A stretch of DNA of 64,000 nt from Lysinibacillus_B sp031181585 (GTDB taxonomy: Bacteria > Bacillota > Bacilli > Bacillales_A > Planococcaceae), in assembly GCF_047301505.1 (NCBI RefSeq), contig NZ_CP154840.1:1798001-1862000 (forward strand), in the 5' to 3' direction. Shown in pieces: positions 1 to 9,051 of this stretch (positions are counted from its first letter, which is position 1; the number at the start of each line of letters is the position of its first letter). The notes beneath the pieces are model-generated. The model worked only from the letters and a program-made list of their open reading frames with translations, was not told the DNA's origin and did not search any database. The translations under genes were made by a program, and so were the position numbers.

Positions 1-111
1 GTGCTTCGTCACCGGATGCTGCTCAATTATGAGGGAGAAGCTGCTGGAAAGTTGCCGGATGATATGGTTGACCTTATTTTGCAAAAAGTTCAGCAAGGGG
101 TTGCACTATGA
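1..111 (+). CDS. MoxR-type AAA ATPase, C-terminal end (partial)
   Basis: An open frame enters from the left edge and ends with TGA inside the next gene's start (ATGA overlap). The visible residues (RHRMLLNYEGEAA, then a short helix) match the usual C-terminal lid of MoxR ATPases, where the phrase 'hRi..sYeAeAeg' precedes the end. MoxR proteins act with DUF58 and VWA proteins, which is exactly what follows, so the call rests on both sequence and context. The Walker motifs lie outside the window. Confidence 0.75.
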   Translation: MLRHRMLLNYEGEAAGKLPDDMVDLILQKVQQGVAL

Positions 112-986
112 CGAAGCCAACACTGCTTCTACAAGATGATTGGCAGAGTAAGCTTCGCCGGTTTTCGCTGGCGTCCCGCTCGAAGATTCGAGGTCAACAT
201 AAAGGGTCACACCGTTCGCAGCGTTTTGGTACATCGATGGATTTTAGTGATTTTAGAGAGTATCATCCTGGCGACGATGTACGGCAAGTCGATTGGAATG
301 TCTTCGCTCGAACAGATAAATATTTTATTAAACGCTTTTTAGATGAGCAGGAGATGCGTGTTCATCTATTACTGGATGCTTCAAAATCAATGGCACATCC
401 TGAAAAATGGCGTTTTGCATGTCAGCTATCTCTTGCATTCGGTCTAACCGTTCTCCAGAATGATGATCGATTTTCATTCTCCATAGTAGCTGAAGAGCAA
501 ACGCCCCCATTTCGAAAAAAAGGCGCGATCTATCGGCAGGCATTAACTCAGCATATTTCAACATTGCCGGCGCCTGCTTTAAAGGATTCCTTTGCGAAAT
601 ATGCACTGCAAGCATTACCGAAAGGACAAACCATGCTTATCATTATTACGGATGGACTGGAGCAAATGTCGGAATGGGAGATGGTCATTAGCAAATTGCC
701 GCGCTTTGCAAAAGATATACGTATCATCTCCATTGCAACAGAGCAGGAAAAGAATCCTGGCTATTCAGGAGATATGGAGCTTCAGGATATGGAAACTGAT
801 ACAAAAATCAATGTTTCGATGTCGTCTCACATTCTTGAAAAATATATGGAGAAAAGATACAGACATGAAAAAGCATTTGAATTACTTTGCGCTAAATATG
901 GAATTGCTACGATGCAGCTTACAGTAGAAGAAGGTTTTCAGGATGCATTTTTTCATAAGCTAAGAAAGGCGAATTGGATACAGTGA
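108..986 (+). CDS. DUF58 domain-containing protein
   Basis: 292 aa, soluble. The DUF58 signature is at about residues 50-63 (REYHPGDDVRQVDW). It is followed at 90-94 by DASKS, a metal-ion-dependent adhesion site (DxSxS) that starts a VWA-like fold. Family members work with MoxR ATPases and membrane VWA proteins in a poorly defined chaperone or envelope role. The start overlaps the moxR stop by 4 nt and the next gene begins 10 nt downstream, so the genes are probably translationally coupled in one operon. Confidence 0.85.
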   Translation: MTKPTLLLQDDWQSKLRRFSLASRSKIRGQHKGSHRSQRFGTSMDFSDFREYHPGDDVRQVDWNVFARTDKYFIKRFLDEQEMRVHLLLDASKSMAHPEKWRFACQLSLAFGLTVLQNDDRFSFSIVAEEQTPPFRKKGAIYRQALTQHISTLPAPALKDSFAKYALQALPKGQTMLIIITDGLEQMSEWEMVISKLPRFAKDIRIISIATEQEKNPGYSGDMELQDMETDTKINVSMSSHILEKYMEKRYRHEKAFELLCAKYGIATMQLTVEEGFQDAFFHKLRKANWIQ

Positions 987-996
987 GGTGAACGTT

Positions 997-2751
997 TTGG
1001 GATTTGGCAGTTTAAGTTTTTTATGGACACTCATTGTGCCATTGATCGTTCTTATCTATTACTTTTTCAGAAAAAAATATAAACAGCAAATGGTTTCTTC
1101 TACGATATTTTGGGAAGAGGCGATGCAGGAAACAAAGGTATCTCCTTATCTAAAGAAGCTGCAAAGGAATGCGTTGCTATTTTTACAGCTTGCCGCGTTA
1201 TTGTTCCTTGTTTTTGCCCTCATGAAGCCGTTTATAGCGAAGACAACGATTGCAGGTTCTCAAGTAATTTGGATTGTTGATACCTCAGCAACCATGTTGG
1301 CGGGAAAGGAAAAATCCCTCTTCACGGAGCATGTTGAAGAAATGAAAAAGCTGACGAAAGAGCTTGATCATAAGCCAGTGACACTTATTACGACAGGGAA
1401 TTCTCCCCAGACATTACTTCGTCAGGAAACGGATCCTTCACGTATTTTACAAACACTGGATAACTTATCCGTTTCCTATGAAGAAGAGCACATAGCAAAT
1501 GCGATTAATGTAGCCCAGGCATTCATTGGCGATGAGGCAACGTCTATTTATGTGTTTACGGATTCCATCGAGCGAAATATGCTGCCTGTGGAAAATAGTT
1601 TAGTAGAATGGCATGTGTTTGGTGCAGAGAAAGAGATGAATAATGTGGCCATTACAAAGCTCGCTGCGACATCCAATGAGGAGCAGCAAGTGACAGCTCT
1701 CGTCCAGCTGCAAAATGATACTGAACAGAAGGAAACATTTGAACTAACGCTGACGAACGAAAACAAGGAACCAGTTATGACGGAAAAGGTGACGATTGAG
1801 CCAAATGAAAAAATTTCGAAATTATATGAAAACATTCCTTTCACACCAACTGTTTTTGCGGCCATTGATGTAGCGGATGATTATTCATCAGATAATGAGG
1901 CATTGGTGCTTATAGGGGAAAATGACATGGAAGTGCTGCTTGATCCCAATATGCATCAGCTTGTGCAAAAAGGCTTTGCCTCCGTCTATGATGAGGTCAC
2001 ATACTTTGATGAAACATCGTTGAAAAATAGTTCCAAGCAGTCATTACTCGTAACCAATGATGTATCGCTGATGGAGGATGTAACAACGCCTGTGTTTTTA
2101 ATTGGCCGTAATGATGTAGAGGGGAAAGAGGTTTCTGCGACAGCTGCTAATTCGAAGCACTCCTTATTTAGCTTTAGTAGTTTAGCCGACGTATATATTA
2201 GTAAACTATATCCGCCATTTGAGGGGTTTGAAACAATTGCTACAGTTGGGGATGAACCACTGATTCAGCTGTCAACAGAAGGCGATTTAGCTGTTCTGAC
2301 CGATTTAGAGGCAACAGATTGGCCGCTGCATCCATCCTTTCCGTTATTTCTATGGAGTGCTGTGCAAGAGTTAAGTTCAATAGGACAGCCCCTTGGCACA
2401 TTTACCCCGTTGGAGGAACGGGCTATTCCGTTAGTAGAAAATGATTGGGCTATTTACAGAGCGGACGGGGAGTATGTTTCTTCCTTTGAAAATGGCAAGC
2501 AATTCCGCGCACCAGCCGAACCGGGCCAATACCAAATTGTAGCCGGTGATGAAACGAAACAATTTGTTGTGCAGCTTGCACAAAGTGAAAGAAAGATTGA
2601 AAAAGGTACAAGCTTTACAATTGGTCAAATAGAAACCAAAGGTACGGAAGAGCAAGGGGAAAATTCCATTGTTCCGTATTTAATTCTCGTAATTATTGTA
2701 CTAATCGTTACCGAGTGGGAGGTGCAGCGACGTCGTGGATTTACGAATTGA
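997..2751 (+). CDS. BatA-like membrane protein with VWA domain
   Basis: About 584 aa. An N-terminal BatA-type membrane segment (residues 5-24), a second hydrophobic stretch (about 60-80), a VWA-like domain with an imperfect MIDAS (DTSAT, 95-99), a long extracytoplasmic part and a C-terminal membrane anchor (about 555-575). I prefer the TTG start at 997, because AGGTG at 986-990 sits 6 nt upstream; an in-frame GTG at 988 has no ribosome site. Third gene of the MoxR/DUF58 operon. Cellular role unknown; the family is linked to envelope stress. Confidence 0.8.
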   Translation: MGFGSLSFLWTLIVPLIVLIYYFFRKKYKQQMVSSTIFWEEAMQETKVSPYLKKLQRNALLFLQLAALLFLVFALMKPFIAKTTIAGSQVIWIVDTSATMLAGKEKSLFTEHVEEMKKLTKELDHKPVTLITTGNSPQTLLRQETDPSRILQTLDNLSVSYEEEHIANAINVAQAFIGDEATSIYVFTDSIERNMLPVENSLVEWHVFGAEKEMNNVAITKLAATSNEEQQVTALVQLQNDTEQKETFELTLTNENKEPVMTEKVTIEPNEKISKLYENIPFTPTVFAAIDVADDYSSDNEALVLIGENDMEVLLDPNMHQLVQKGFASVYDEVTYFDETSLKNSSKQSLLVTNDVSLMEDVTTPVFLIGRNDVEGKEVSATAANSKHSLFSFSSLADVYISKLYPPFEGFETIATVGDEPLIQLSTEGDLAVLTDLEATDWPLHPSFPLFLWSAVQELSSIGQPLGTFTPLEERAIPLVENDWAIYRADGEYVSSFENGKQFRAPAEPGQYQIVAGDETKQFVVQLAQSERKIEKGTSFTIGQIETKGTEEQGENSIVPYLILVIIVLIVTEWEVQRRRGFTN

Positions 2752-5323
2752 GTATCCGGTAGCCTTATTGATTCTTATCCCACTATTTGTCTATTTCTTT
2801 TGGATCTGGAGGCGTCATCGTCAGCAATGGAGCAAAATTTATCTGGCCGTTTTCGCCATTCGGGTATTAACTGTTGGCGCACTTGTGTTTGCTCTAGCAA
2901 ATCCTTTTATATTTTTGCCTAATGAAAAGGAGCAGATCGTCTATTTAATGGACCGTTCAGCCTCTATTCAAGGTGCTGACGATGCAGCAGTCCAATTTAT
3001 AAATGAAGGTCTTGCAGGGAAGGAAAATCATCAGGAGGTTGGGATTTATTCCTTTGCGGAAAGCATACAAACAGAGACCCTGCTCTCAAGTGAGGTCGAT
3101 GTCGTCCCAGAATTAAGTCCTGTCACAGGAAATGATGAAACAGATATTGGGAAAGCATTGCAGCTGGTTTCCGGCATTACGGATCGTCAAAAGGCGACAC
3201 GGGTTATTTTGTTGTCTGACGGTTTAGAAACGAAGGGAAATGTATTAGAAGAAGTTTCGAGATTTGCAAACTCAAATGTAACGGTAGATGTCGTTCCATT
3301 AACAAAGGCTGTCTTGCATGATGCGGTGATCGAGAGCTTTACATCTCCGCAAGTCGCCTTTGATGGGGAAGCGCAGCAATTAATCACCGAAGTCTCTTCT
3401 TCTGTCAGAACGAATGCTTCATTAATACTTTATGAGAATGATGCCGTCATTCATCGTGAGGAAGTAACATTAGAAGAGGGCAAAAATCGATTTACGTATT
3501 CACATCGCGGATCGTCTCAAGGGTTAGTAAAATACGAAGCGATGATTCAAGTCGAAAATGATGCCGTATTAGAAAATAATAAACTGACGAGCGTCACAAC
3601 AGTAGAGGCACCACCAAAGGTACTTATTGTGTATGGAGATGAAAAAGGCACTGCTATTGACGATATCATTGGGGAAAGTACGGTAGGTTATGACGCCATA
3701 GCAGCTTCCGATCTGCCTAGCTCTTTGTCCAGCTATTTGGCTTATAATGCCATCATTTTTGATAATGTACCCGGGCATCTAGTAGGGGAAGCGAAAATGA
3801 CAGTGATTGAGCAGGCGGTAAAACATTTCGGTGTCGGTTTTATGATGGTTGGCGGCGAAAATAGTTTTGGACTGGGCGGCTATTTTAAAACACCAATTGA
3901 AGAGTTGCTGCCAGTCGAAATGGAAGTGCAGGGCAAGCATCAGTTGCCTACACTCGGATTGGCACTTGTTATCGACCGTTCAGGAAGCATGATGGGCAGC
4001 AAGATGGAGCTTGCCAAGGAAGCAGCAGCCCGCTCAATCGAATTATTGCGTGATGGTGACACACTTGGTGTGATTGCCTTTGATGGCATTCCATGGGAAG
4101 TCATTGAGACGGGTGTTCTGAAGGATAGAAAAGACGCACTCGATAAAGTATCTTCTATATCAGCTAACGGGGGTACAGAAATCTATACTTCTCTTGAACT
4201 TGCCTATAAAAATTTGCAGGATTTACCGCTGCAAAGAAAACATATTATTTTGTTAACAGATGGACAGTCAGCAACGAATGCCTCCTACGAAGATTTACTC
4301 GCTGCAGGGTTGGAGAAAAATGTCACATTATCTACAGTAGCGATTGGGAGTGATGCGGATCGTACTTTATTGGAGGAGCTGAGCCTGTTAGGAAGCGGCC
4401 GTTTTTATGATGTAACGGATGCAACGATGATTCCTTCTATTTTATCAAGAGAGACGGCAATGATTTCACGGACATATATTGAGGACAATCCGTTTTACCC
4501 GACCGTTTATCAGGCAGATCATTGGAATGCTTTATTTGAAGGAGGCGTTCCGCAAATGAATGCTTATATCGGCACAACAGCTAAAGGAATGGCAAATGTC
4601 ATTGCTGAAAGTGAAAAGGAGGACCCCATTTTAGCTCAGTGGCAATATGGCCTCGGGACAACGATTGCCTTTACCTCCGATTCAGCGGGGGCATGGGCTG
4701 GTGATTGGGCCCGCTGGCAAGAGTGGCGGCCATTTTGGCAGACAGCTATTGCCGAAATGCTGCCAAGCTATCATGAAGTGGCCTATGACATTCAATCCCA
4801 GGGCAATGGAAACTATCTAATCACCGATTCCTCTAATGAAGCCGCATTTTTAAATATTGCAGCTATAAATGAACAGGGAGAAAACCTCCCTATTGAGATA
4901 GACGTGCTATCAGCAGCAAAAGTGCGTGTAACCGTTGATAGTGACCCGGGGCTCATTTTCTTTAGTATTGCTAATAAAGAGCAGCAAATTTACCAATCGG
5001 GTATTTACGTACCTTATGGTGATGAGTATGCCGCGAAACCAACAAATACAGCATTACTCGAAAAAATAGCTGAACTTGGAAATGGGAAAGTTTTAGAAGA
5101 TCCGAAAGAAGCTTTTCGGACATTTACGCATCAGGGCTTTGAAAGCAAATCCATTGCCCATTGGCTGTTATTCATAGCGATGCTCCTATTTTTTGCAGAT
5201 ATCACCATTCGACGCTTTGGAGGAACCATTATTCCACGTTTTAAGCAAAAGAAGAAAGAAATACAAGCAGAACCTGTGGAAACAAACGTCGGAAAAGTAT
5301 TAAAACAAATGAAAAAGAAATAA
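2735..5323 (+). CDS. VWA domain membrane protein with glutamine amidotransferase-like region
   Basis: 862 aa, GTG start with GGGAGGTG upstream. Two hydrophobic N-terminal segments (8-24, 40-60), a first VWA-like motif (DRSAS, 73-77), a flavodoxin/GATase-like stretch around 300-390 with a VGGENSFGLGGY-type motif, then a full VWA domain with MIDAS DRSGS (about 413-417). A C-terminal membrane helix lies near 808-822. It overlaps the preceding gene by 17 nt. Large proteins of this type end MoxR/DUF58/BatA operons; they are taken to be surface-facing partners of the MoxR ATPase. Exact function unknown. Confidence 0.8.
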   Translation: MDLRIEYPVALLILIPLFVYFFWIWRRHRQQWSKIYLAVFAIRVLTVGALVFALANPFIFLPNEKEQIVYLMDRSASIQGADDAAVQFINEGLAGKENHQEVGIYSFAESIQTETLLSSEVDVVPELSPVTGNDETDIGKALQLVSGITDRQKATRVILLSDGLETKGNVLEEVSRFANSNVTVDVVPLTKAVLHDAVIESFTSPQVAFDGEAQQLITEVSSSVRTNASLILYENDAVIHREEVTLEEGKNRFTYSHRGSSQGLVKYEAMIQVENDAVLENNKLTSVTTVEAPPKVLIVYGDEKGTAIDDIIGESTVGYDAIAASDLPSSLSSYLAYNAIIFDNVPGHLVGEAKMTVIEQAVKHFGVGFMMVGGENSFGLGGYFKTPIEELLPVEMEVQGKHQLPTLGLALVIDRSGSMMGSKMELAKEAAARSIELLRDGDTLGVIAFDGIPWEVIETGVLKDRKDALDKVSSISANGGTEIYTSLELAYKNLQDLPLQRKHIILLTDGQSATNASYEDLLAAGLEKNVTLSTVAIGSDADRTLLEELSLLGSGRFYDVTDATMIPSILSRETAMISRTYIEDNPFYPTVYQADHWNALFEGGVPQMNAYIGTTAKGMANVIAESEKEDPILAQWQYGLGTTIAFTSDSAGAWAGDWARWQEWRPFWQTAIAEMLPSYHEVAYDIQSQGNGNYLITDSSNEAAFLNIAAINEQGENLPIEIDVLSAAKVRVTVDSDPGLIFFSIANKEQQIYQSGIYVPYGDEYAAKPTNTALLEKIAELGNGKVLEDPKEAFRTFTHQGFESKSIAHWLLFIAMLLFFADITIRRFGGTIIPRFKQKKKEIQAEPVETNVGKVLKQMKKK

Positions 5324-5324
5324 A

Positions 5325-5362
5325 GAGAAGAGGGTAGTCAGCACTGGCTAGCCTCTTTTCTC
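5325..5362 (+). terminator. Probable end-of-operon hairpin
   Basis: GAGAAGAGG pairs with CCTCTTTTCTC directly after the VWA gene stop. The U-tract is contained in the descending arm, so termination strength is uncertain. Confidence 0.5.
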
Positions 5363-5383
5363 ATCAGTCCTGCCGCTGCTTAC

Positions 5384-5422
5384 AAAAAAAGCAGAGCCAT
5401 TCTCTAAAAAAGAATGCTCCGC
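5384..5422 (-). terminator. Rho-independent terminator (minus strand)
   Basis: Read on the minus strand, GCGGAGCATTCT pairs with AGAGAATGGCTCTGC with one bulge and is followed by seven Ts. It lies 13 nt beyond the stop of the small zinc-ribbon gene. Confidence 0.65.
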
Positions 5423-5434
5423 AAAAGTTAACGT

Positions 5435-5608
5435 TTAAGTAATTTTCGCCATCATATATTTTCTGGCGTCCATGTAGATTTTATGATCACAGTCCTCGCA
5501 GGAAAAGCGGCCTTGCATATTGGTTTTATACTTTTGATATTTTAATGTACCTTCTAGAATCTTAAATTTCTTTTTGCAGCAAATACAGACAGATTCATAA
5601 TAAATCAT
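5435..5608 (-). CDS. Small zinc-ribbon protein with two CxxC pairs (YlaI/DUF2197-like)
   Basis: 57 aa, with a good ribosome site (GAAGGTG, 8 nt before ATG) and its own terminator. It contains CICC near residues 8-11 and CEDC near 37-40, the usual spacing of a small rubredoxin-like zinc ribbon. No membrane segment. The DUF2197/YlaI assignment is by pattern only. It is monocistronic and convergent with the VWA operon; no function can be proposed beyond metal binding. Confidence 0.65.
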   Translation of the reverse strand: MIYYESVCICCKKKFKILEGTLKYQKYKTNMQGRFSCEDCDHKIYMDARKYMMAKIT

Positions 5609-5975
5609 TTTTATACACCTTCATTTCTGTTGGATTTGTATAACAAAATAACTTAAAATGCTGATACAAAGAGAGGAACACGGAGCAGGCATCCAAAAGT
5701 GAGTGTAAATTATTCATCAGAAAATTCCGATTTTATCCCTCTCTTCTCATTATATATGACCATTCAGTTACGATGCTATACTGAATATGGTTAAATGTGG
5801 AATGTTCGTGAACGAGGGAAGGAATGAAAGCGGGATTATTACAATGAACAATAGCCAAACGGTAGTAGAGGCAAGGTGTCTGGCTGCTATATAGACAAGT
5901 TGGTTGATTAGGCAAATATATCGACAGCAGTTTAAACGTTTGTAGTTAAAATATGAAAAATCATTACACAAAGAA
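5609..5975. other. Intergenic stretch without a supported gene
   Basis: About 370 bp, AT-rich, between a minus-strand gene start and the terminator behind the TetR gene. The open frames here have no ribosome sites and overlap each other. I see no RNA gene or repeat in it. Confidence 0.5.
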
Positions 5976-6010
5976 AGGAAGCCAAGATAAAGAAGGCTTC
6001 CTTTTATTAT
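5976..6010. terminator. Hairpin terminator behind the TetR gene
   Basis: AGGAAGCC (5976-5983) pairs with GGCTTCCT (5995-6002), followed on the plus strand by TTTTATTATT. On the minus strand it also closes the tetR transcript. Confidence 0.6.
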
Positions 6011-6030
6011 TGGCTATCTAAAGTTGCCAT

Positions 6031-6633
6031 TTATGGTTTAGTGATTGGGTCCGAGATTAAAAAACCTTTCGCGAAGGAGTGCAAAATTTGAATAAGCTGA
6101 TTCGTCACGTCTGCCGGGGACTGCTGAAAGTCGCTGTGGATCCAGTCGATAATAATCCCGGCTGTACCATACGCCATGTAGCGTTTTTGGGCTTCGTCAT
6201 TAATATCGGTAAAGTTATATGTAATCTCAAATTGCTTGGTCAATACATGGTATAGGGCATTTGGCAGCTGTGTATGAATGTGCGGAATTGTATCAGCTAC
6301 GCAAAGCAGTTTGAAATAATGACGCTGGTCATATATAAAATACAGCAGCTCAAAGGAATTTTTGTTCAGCTCCCAGACGGCTACATTGTTATTTTGCTTA
6401 TATTTTGAAATGCTGTGGAATTGAATACTTTCCGACATTTCCTGAAAAAGCTCATCCACCAAGTCAAATTTATCTTTGTAATACAAATAAAAAGTCGTGC
6501 GGTTGTATTCCGCTCTTTCTACAATATCTTTAACCGTAACAGCACTGAAACCTTTTTCATGAACAAGTGAAATGAACGCATCTTTGAAAAACTTTTTTGT
6601 TCTTTCCGCATGAGTTGAGCTTGCTTTTGGCAT
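6031..6633 (-). CDS. TetR/AcrR family transcriptional regulator
   Basis: 200 aa. An N-terminal TetR helix-turn-helix at about residues 17-60 (GFSAVTVKDIVERAEYNRTT, then YYKDKFDLVDELF) is followed by a ligand-binding helical domain of the TetR C-terminal type found in Firmicute regulators. It is divergent from the SDR gene at 6787, and the shared 150-bp region holds a long-range inverted repeat. The likely target is that SDR gene and itself. The ligand cannot be predicted. Confidence 0.85.
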   Translation of the reverse strand: MPKASSTHAERTKKFFKDAFISLVHEKGFSAVTVKDIVERAEYNRTTFYLYYKDKFDLVDELFQEMSESIQFHSISKYKQNNNVAVWELNKNSFELLYFIYDQRHYFKLLCVADTIPHIHTQLPNALYHVLTKQFEITYNFTDINDEAQKRYMAYGTAGIIIDWIHSDFQQSPADVTNQLIQILHSFAKGFLISDPITKP

Positions 6634-6704
6634 AAATCCTCCTGTAAAGTCGACAGAAATAAAAGATGTGTCGAGTATCTAAACAGATTATAAAATATTA
6701 GTGA

Positions 6705-6775
6705 TTGGTCATCCTAATGATATGTCTTATAGTTAATTTGTGAACAAAAAGTTACAAATCAACTTATCATTAGGA
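6705..6775 (+). promoter_or_regulatory. Putative SDR promoter and TetR operator half-sites
   Basis: TTGGTC (6705-6710), 17 nt, TATAGT (6728-6733) resembles a sigma-A promoter. The spacer carries TCCTAATGATA (6712-6722). Its exact inverse TATCATTAGGA (6765-6775) overlaps the SDR ribosome site. The two arms are 53 bp apart centre to centre, about five helical turns. This fits repressor binding or looping; it is inferred from sequence only. Confidence 0.4.
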
Positions 6776-6786
6776 GGTCATTACTC

Positions 6787-7569
6787 ATGACACGTTTTGA
6801 AGATAAAGTAGTTATTATTACAGGTGCAGGCTCAGGTTTAGGACGTGCATCAGCATTGCAAATTGCAAAAGAAGGCGCAAAATTAGTGCTTGTTGACTTA
6901 AGTGAAGCAGGCTTGAAAGAAACAGAAGCGCAAGTAATGGAAGCAGCTCCAAACGCAGAAACATTACTGATTACCGCAAATGTGGCGGACGAGCAGGCTG
7001 TTCAAAACTTTGTCAATGAAACTGTCGCGAAGTTCGGCAAAATTGATGGCTTCTTCAACAATGCAGGTATTGAAGGTAAACAAAACCTTACAGAGGACTT
7101 CGGCATTGACGAATTCCAGAAAGTTGTTTCCATCAACTTAAATGGCGTATTCTACGGCATGAAATATGTTTTAAAAGTAATGAAAGAACAAGGTTTCGGT
7201 TCAGTTGTAAATACAGCATCGGTAGGCGGTATCCGCGGCGTCGGTAACCAATCAGGCTACGCAGCAAGTAAACACGGTGTAGTTGGTCTTACTCGTAACT
7301 CTGCTATTGAATACGGCCAATTCGGTGTTTCAATCAAAGCGATCGCACCAGGTGCTATCATGACACCAATGGTAGAAGGCTCTCTTCGTCAAATTGGCGG
7401 AGATAACTGGGAAGAGGTTGGTAAGGAATTTGTACAGCCTAACCCGATGAAACGCTTCGGTAAACCAGAGGAAGTAGGATATCTTGTAGCGTTCCTATTA
7501 TCAAACCAAGCAGACTTTATCAACGGTGTAGTAGTGCCGATTGATGGCGGTCAATCTTATAAATACTAA
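6787..7569 (+). CDS. Short-chain dehydrogenase/reductase (glucose 1-dehydrogenase-like)
   Basis: 260 aa classical SDR. It has the cofactor motif TGAGSGLG (residues 12-19), NNAG near 90, catalytic Ser in the NTASVGG segment and the YAASK active site (YxxxK) around 158-162. It ends with the family's typical 'GG' segment (PIDGGQSY). An acidic residue after the second beta strand (VDLSE) suggests NAD(H) preference. The substrate is unknown; levodione-reductase and glucose-dehydrogenase families look alike. AGGAGG precedes ATG. Codon use is more biased than in neighbours, suggesting strong expression when derepressed. Confidence 0.85.
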   Translation: MTRFEDKVVIITGAGSGLGRASALQIAKEGAKLVLVDLSEAGLKETEAQVMEAAPNAETLLITANVADEQAVQNFVNETVAKFGKIDGFFNNAGIEGKQNLTEDFGIDEFQKVVSINLNGVFYGMKYVLKVMKEQGFGSVVNTASVGGIRGVGNQSGYAASKHGVVGLTRNSAIEYGQFGVSIKAIAPGAIMTPMVEGSLRQIGGDNWEEVGKEFVQPNPMKRFGKPEEVGYLVAFLLSNQADFINGVVVPIDGGQSYKY

Positions 7570-7577
7570 AAAAATGG

Positions 7578-7605
7578 CCTCACAGCAAACGCTGTGAGGT
7601 TTTTT
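7578..7605 (+). terminator. Rho-independent terminator after the SDR gene
   Basis: CCTCACAGC, loop AAAC, GCTGTGAGG, then TTTTTT: a perfect 9-bp stem. Confidence 0.9.
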
Positions 7606-7615
7606 GATTTTCATA

Positions 7616-8035
7616 CTAAAGAAAACCAAAAAAATCAGTCAAAATAACAAGGCTAAACAGCGAGAGTGCAAAAATCATGGTGGATAACGTGAGTAAATAT
7701 GTACGTGGATTTTCAGCGTATTTCCATTCCATAAAGGCACGTACCGATTCAGAGATAAATAATAATAGAATAAAAATAGTCAGTGGTTGAAAAGGCCAGA
7801 ATGCTATAGGCGTGTCTGTAGTTCCGAAATAATAGAATGCTATAAAAACAAAAATGGAAGAGACAATCCGAATGATCCAATCGATTTTCCGGTGCAGGTC
7901 ATTGACATGGTTATAAGATGGCCACTTTTCCCGTTCCACCTTTAAGAGCTTTTTCATGACATATTCAAATGCGTAGATGGCGACTAATAGAAGGGCCAGG
8001 ATAAGAAGAGGTATAAGTATTGTATGATTCTGCAT
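7616..8035 (-). CDS. DUF4181 family membrane protein
   Basis: 139 aa with four predicted membrane helices (about 5-25, 53-70, 78-95, 113-135). The conserved phrase FMEWKYAENPRTYLLTL before the last helix is characteristic of DUF4181 proteins of Bacillaceae. Function unknown. It is monocistronic, convergent with the SDR gene and shares its terminator region. Confidence 0.65.
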   Translation of the reverse strand: MQNHTILIPLLILALLLVAIYAFEYVMKKLLKVEREKWPSYNHVNDLHRKIDWIIRIVSSIFVFIAFYYFGTTDTPIAFWPFQPLTIFILLLFISESVRAFMEWKYAENPRTYLLTLSTMIFALSLFSLVILTDFFGFL

Positions 8036-8226
8036 GGTGACTCCTTCCTGTAATTCAATTTCCTATTTTACCATTATACACTATTTAAAAATATCGTCCT
8101 TCTTCTGCCAATTCCACATGGGGTCGCAATGAAAGCGACGGTCATATTTCTATCAATCTATTTATATGCTAGAGGTAGCGGTGGGTTGATGTTTTTTCAT
8201 TAGTTTTGCGGAGGGGAGAGACCAAT

Positions 8227-8802
8227 ATGCAGAAGTGGACAAAGGTAATGGTAGGTGGCATTGGACTGCTTGGTGTGGCTGTAGCCGCATGGTTTGTTTT
8301 CCTGAAGAATGCCGAGTTTCAAGACGAGTCTGTTGTTCATTTTATCGCTGAACTTTATACAGTTGATTTTGCGGAAAGTGAAGAGCTTTTTAAAGAGATT
8401 GACCGGGAAATTGAAGCGGTCCTGCAAACGAATGACGAGGAAGAGATTGTCACCTTCTCGAGCAAGGTGATTGAGAAAATGGCTGTGGACAAGTATGGCA
8501 GCTACCTTACGTCCGGCGGCTTCGATACACTAATCGATACCGGTGTCCTCACTACGATGTTTCAACTGGCTTATGACAATCAAAGTGATTATAAGATAGG
8601 CGAGGTCAAGAAATTGCGAGAGAAGAAACAGGAGGACGGGCTTGAAGTCTCCTATGCTGTGGAGTTTGGACAATATAAAAAAGCATCCGATGAGCAGCAG
8701 GCATCATGGTCAACAGAAGTGACAGTTGATGTAGTGGAAGAGGATAATGAATGGAAGGTCGCCGATGTAGCAATTGAAAATGATGACTATTTAGGTCAAT
8801 GA
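8227..8802 (+). CDS. Hypothetical exported or membrane-anchored protein
   Basis: 191 aa from ATG 8227, with GGAGGGGAGA as ribosome site; an upstream in-frame TTG is inside that site's leader and unlikely. One N-terminal hydrophobic segment (residues 7-27) precedes an acidic soluble domain, so it is probably anchored with the domain outside. No lipobox cysteine. I do not recognise the family. It is followed by a terminator and seems monocistronic. Confidence 0.7.
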   Translation: MQKWTKVMVGGIGLLGVAVAAWFVFLKNAEFQDESVVHFIAELYTVDFAESEELFKEIDREIEAVLQTNDEEEIVTFSSKVIEKMAVDKYGSYLTSGGFDTLIDTGVLTTMFQLAYDNQSDYKIGEVKKLREKKQEDGLEVSYAVEFGQYKKASDEQQASWSTEVTVDVVEEDNEWKVADVAIENDDYLGQ

Positions 8803-8821
8803 TCTGCTGTGCAGTCACTTT

Positions 8822-8850
8822 ACCGCTCTATTGAAAAGGGCGGTTTTTAT
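8822..8850 (+). terminator. Rho-independent terminator
   Basis: ACCGCTC pairs with GGGCGGT (one G-U pair), followed by TTTTTATTAT. Confidence 0.7.
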
Positions 8851-9051
8851 TATGCAGCCTTTCTGGACGCATTTTTAAAATTGACCTAATTTATCCCTTA
8901 TTATCCTTAAAGATGTATAATGAAAATTATGGGAAAATAAGTAATGGCTCTTAAATGGTAAAAATAATTTACGATACGAACATTACAACGTAAGGCTTCA
9001 TAGGAATTTATCTAACAGTCTATCACAAATATAAACAAGAAGAGGAATAGT

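Noticed and set aside
5733..5971. Two overlapping minus-strand frames of 60-67 codons
   Set aside because: No ribosome sites, and composition is like non-coding AT-rich sequence.
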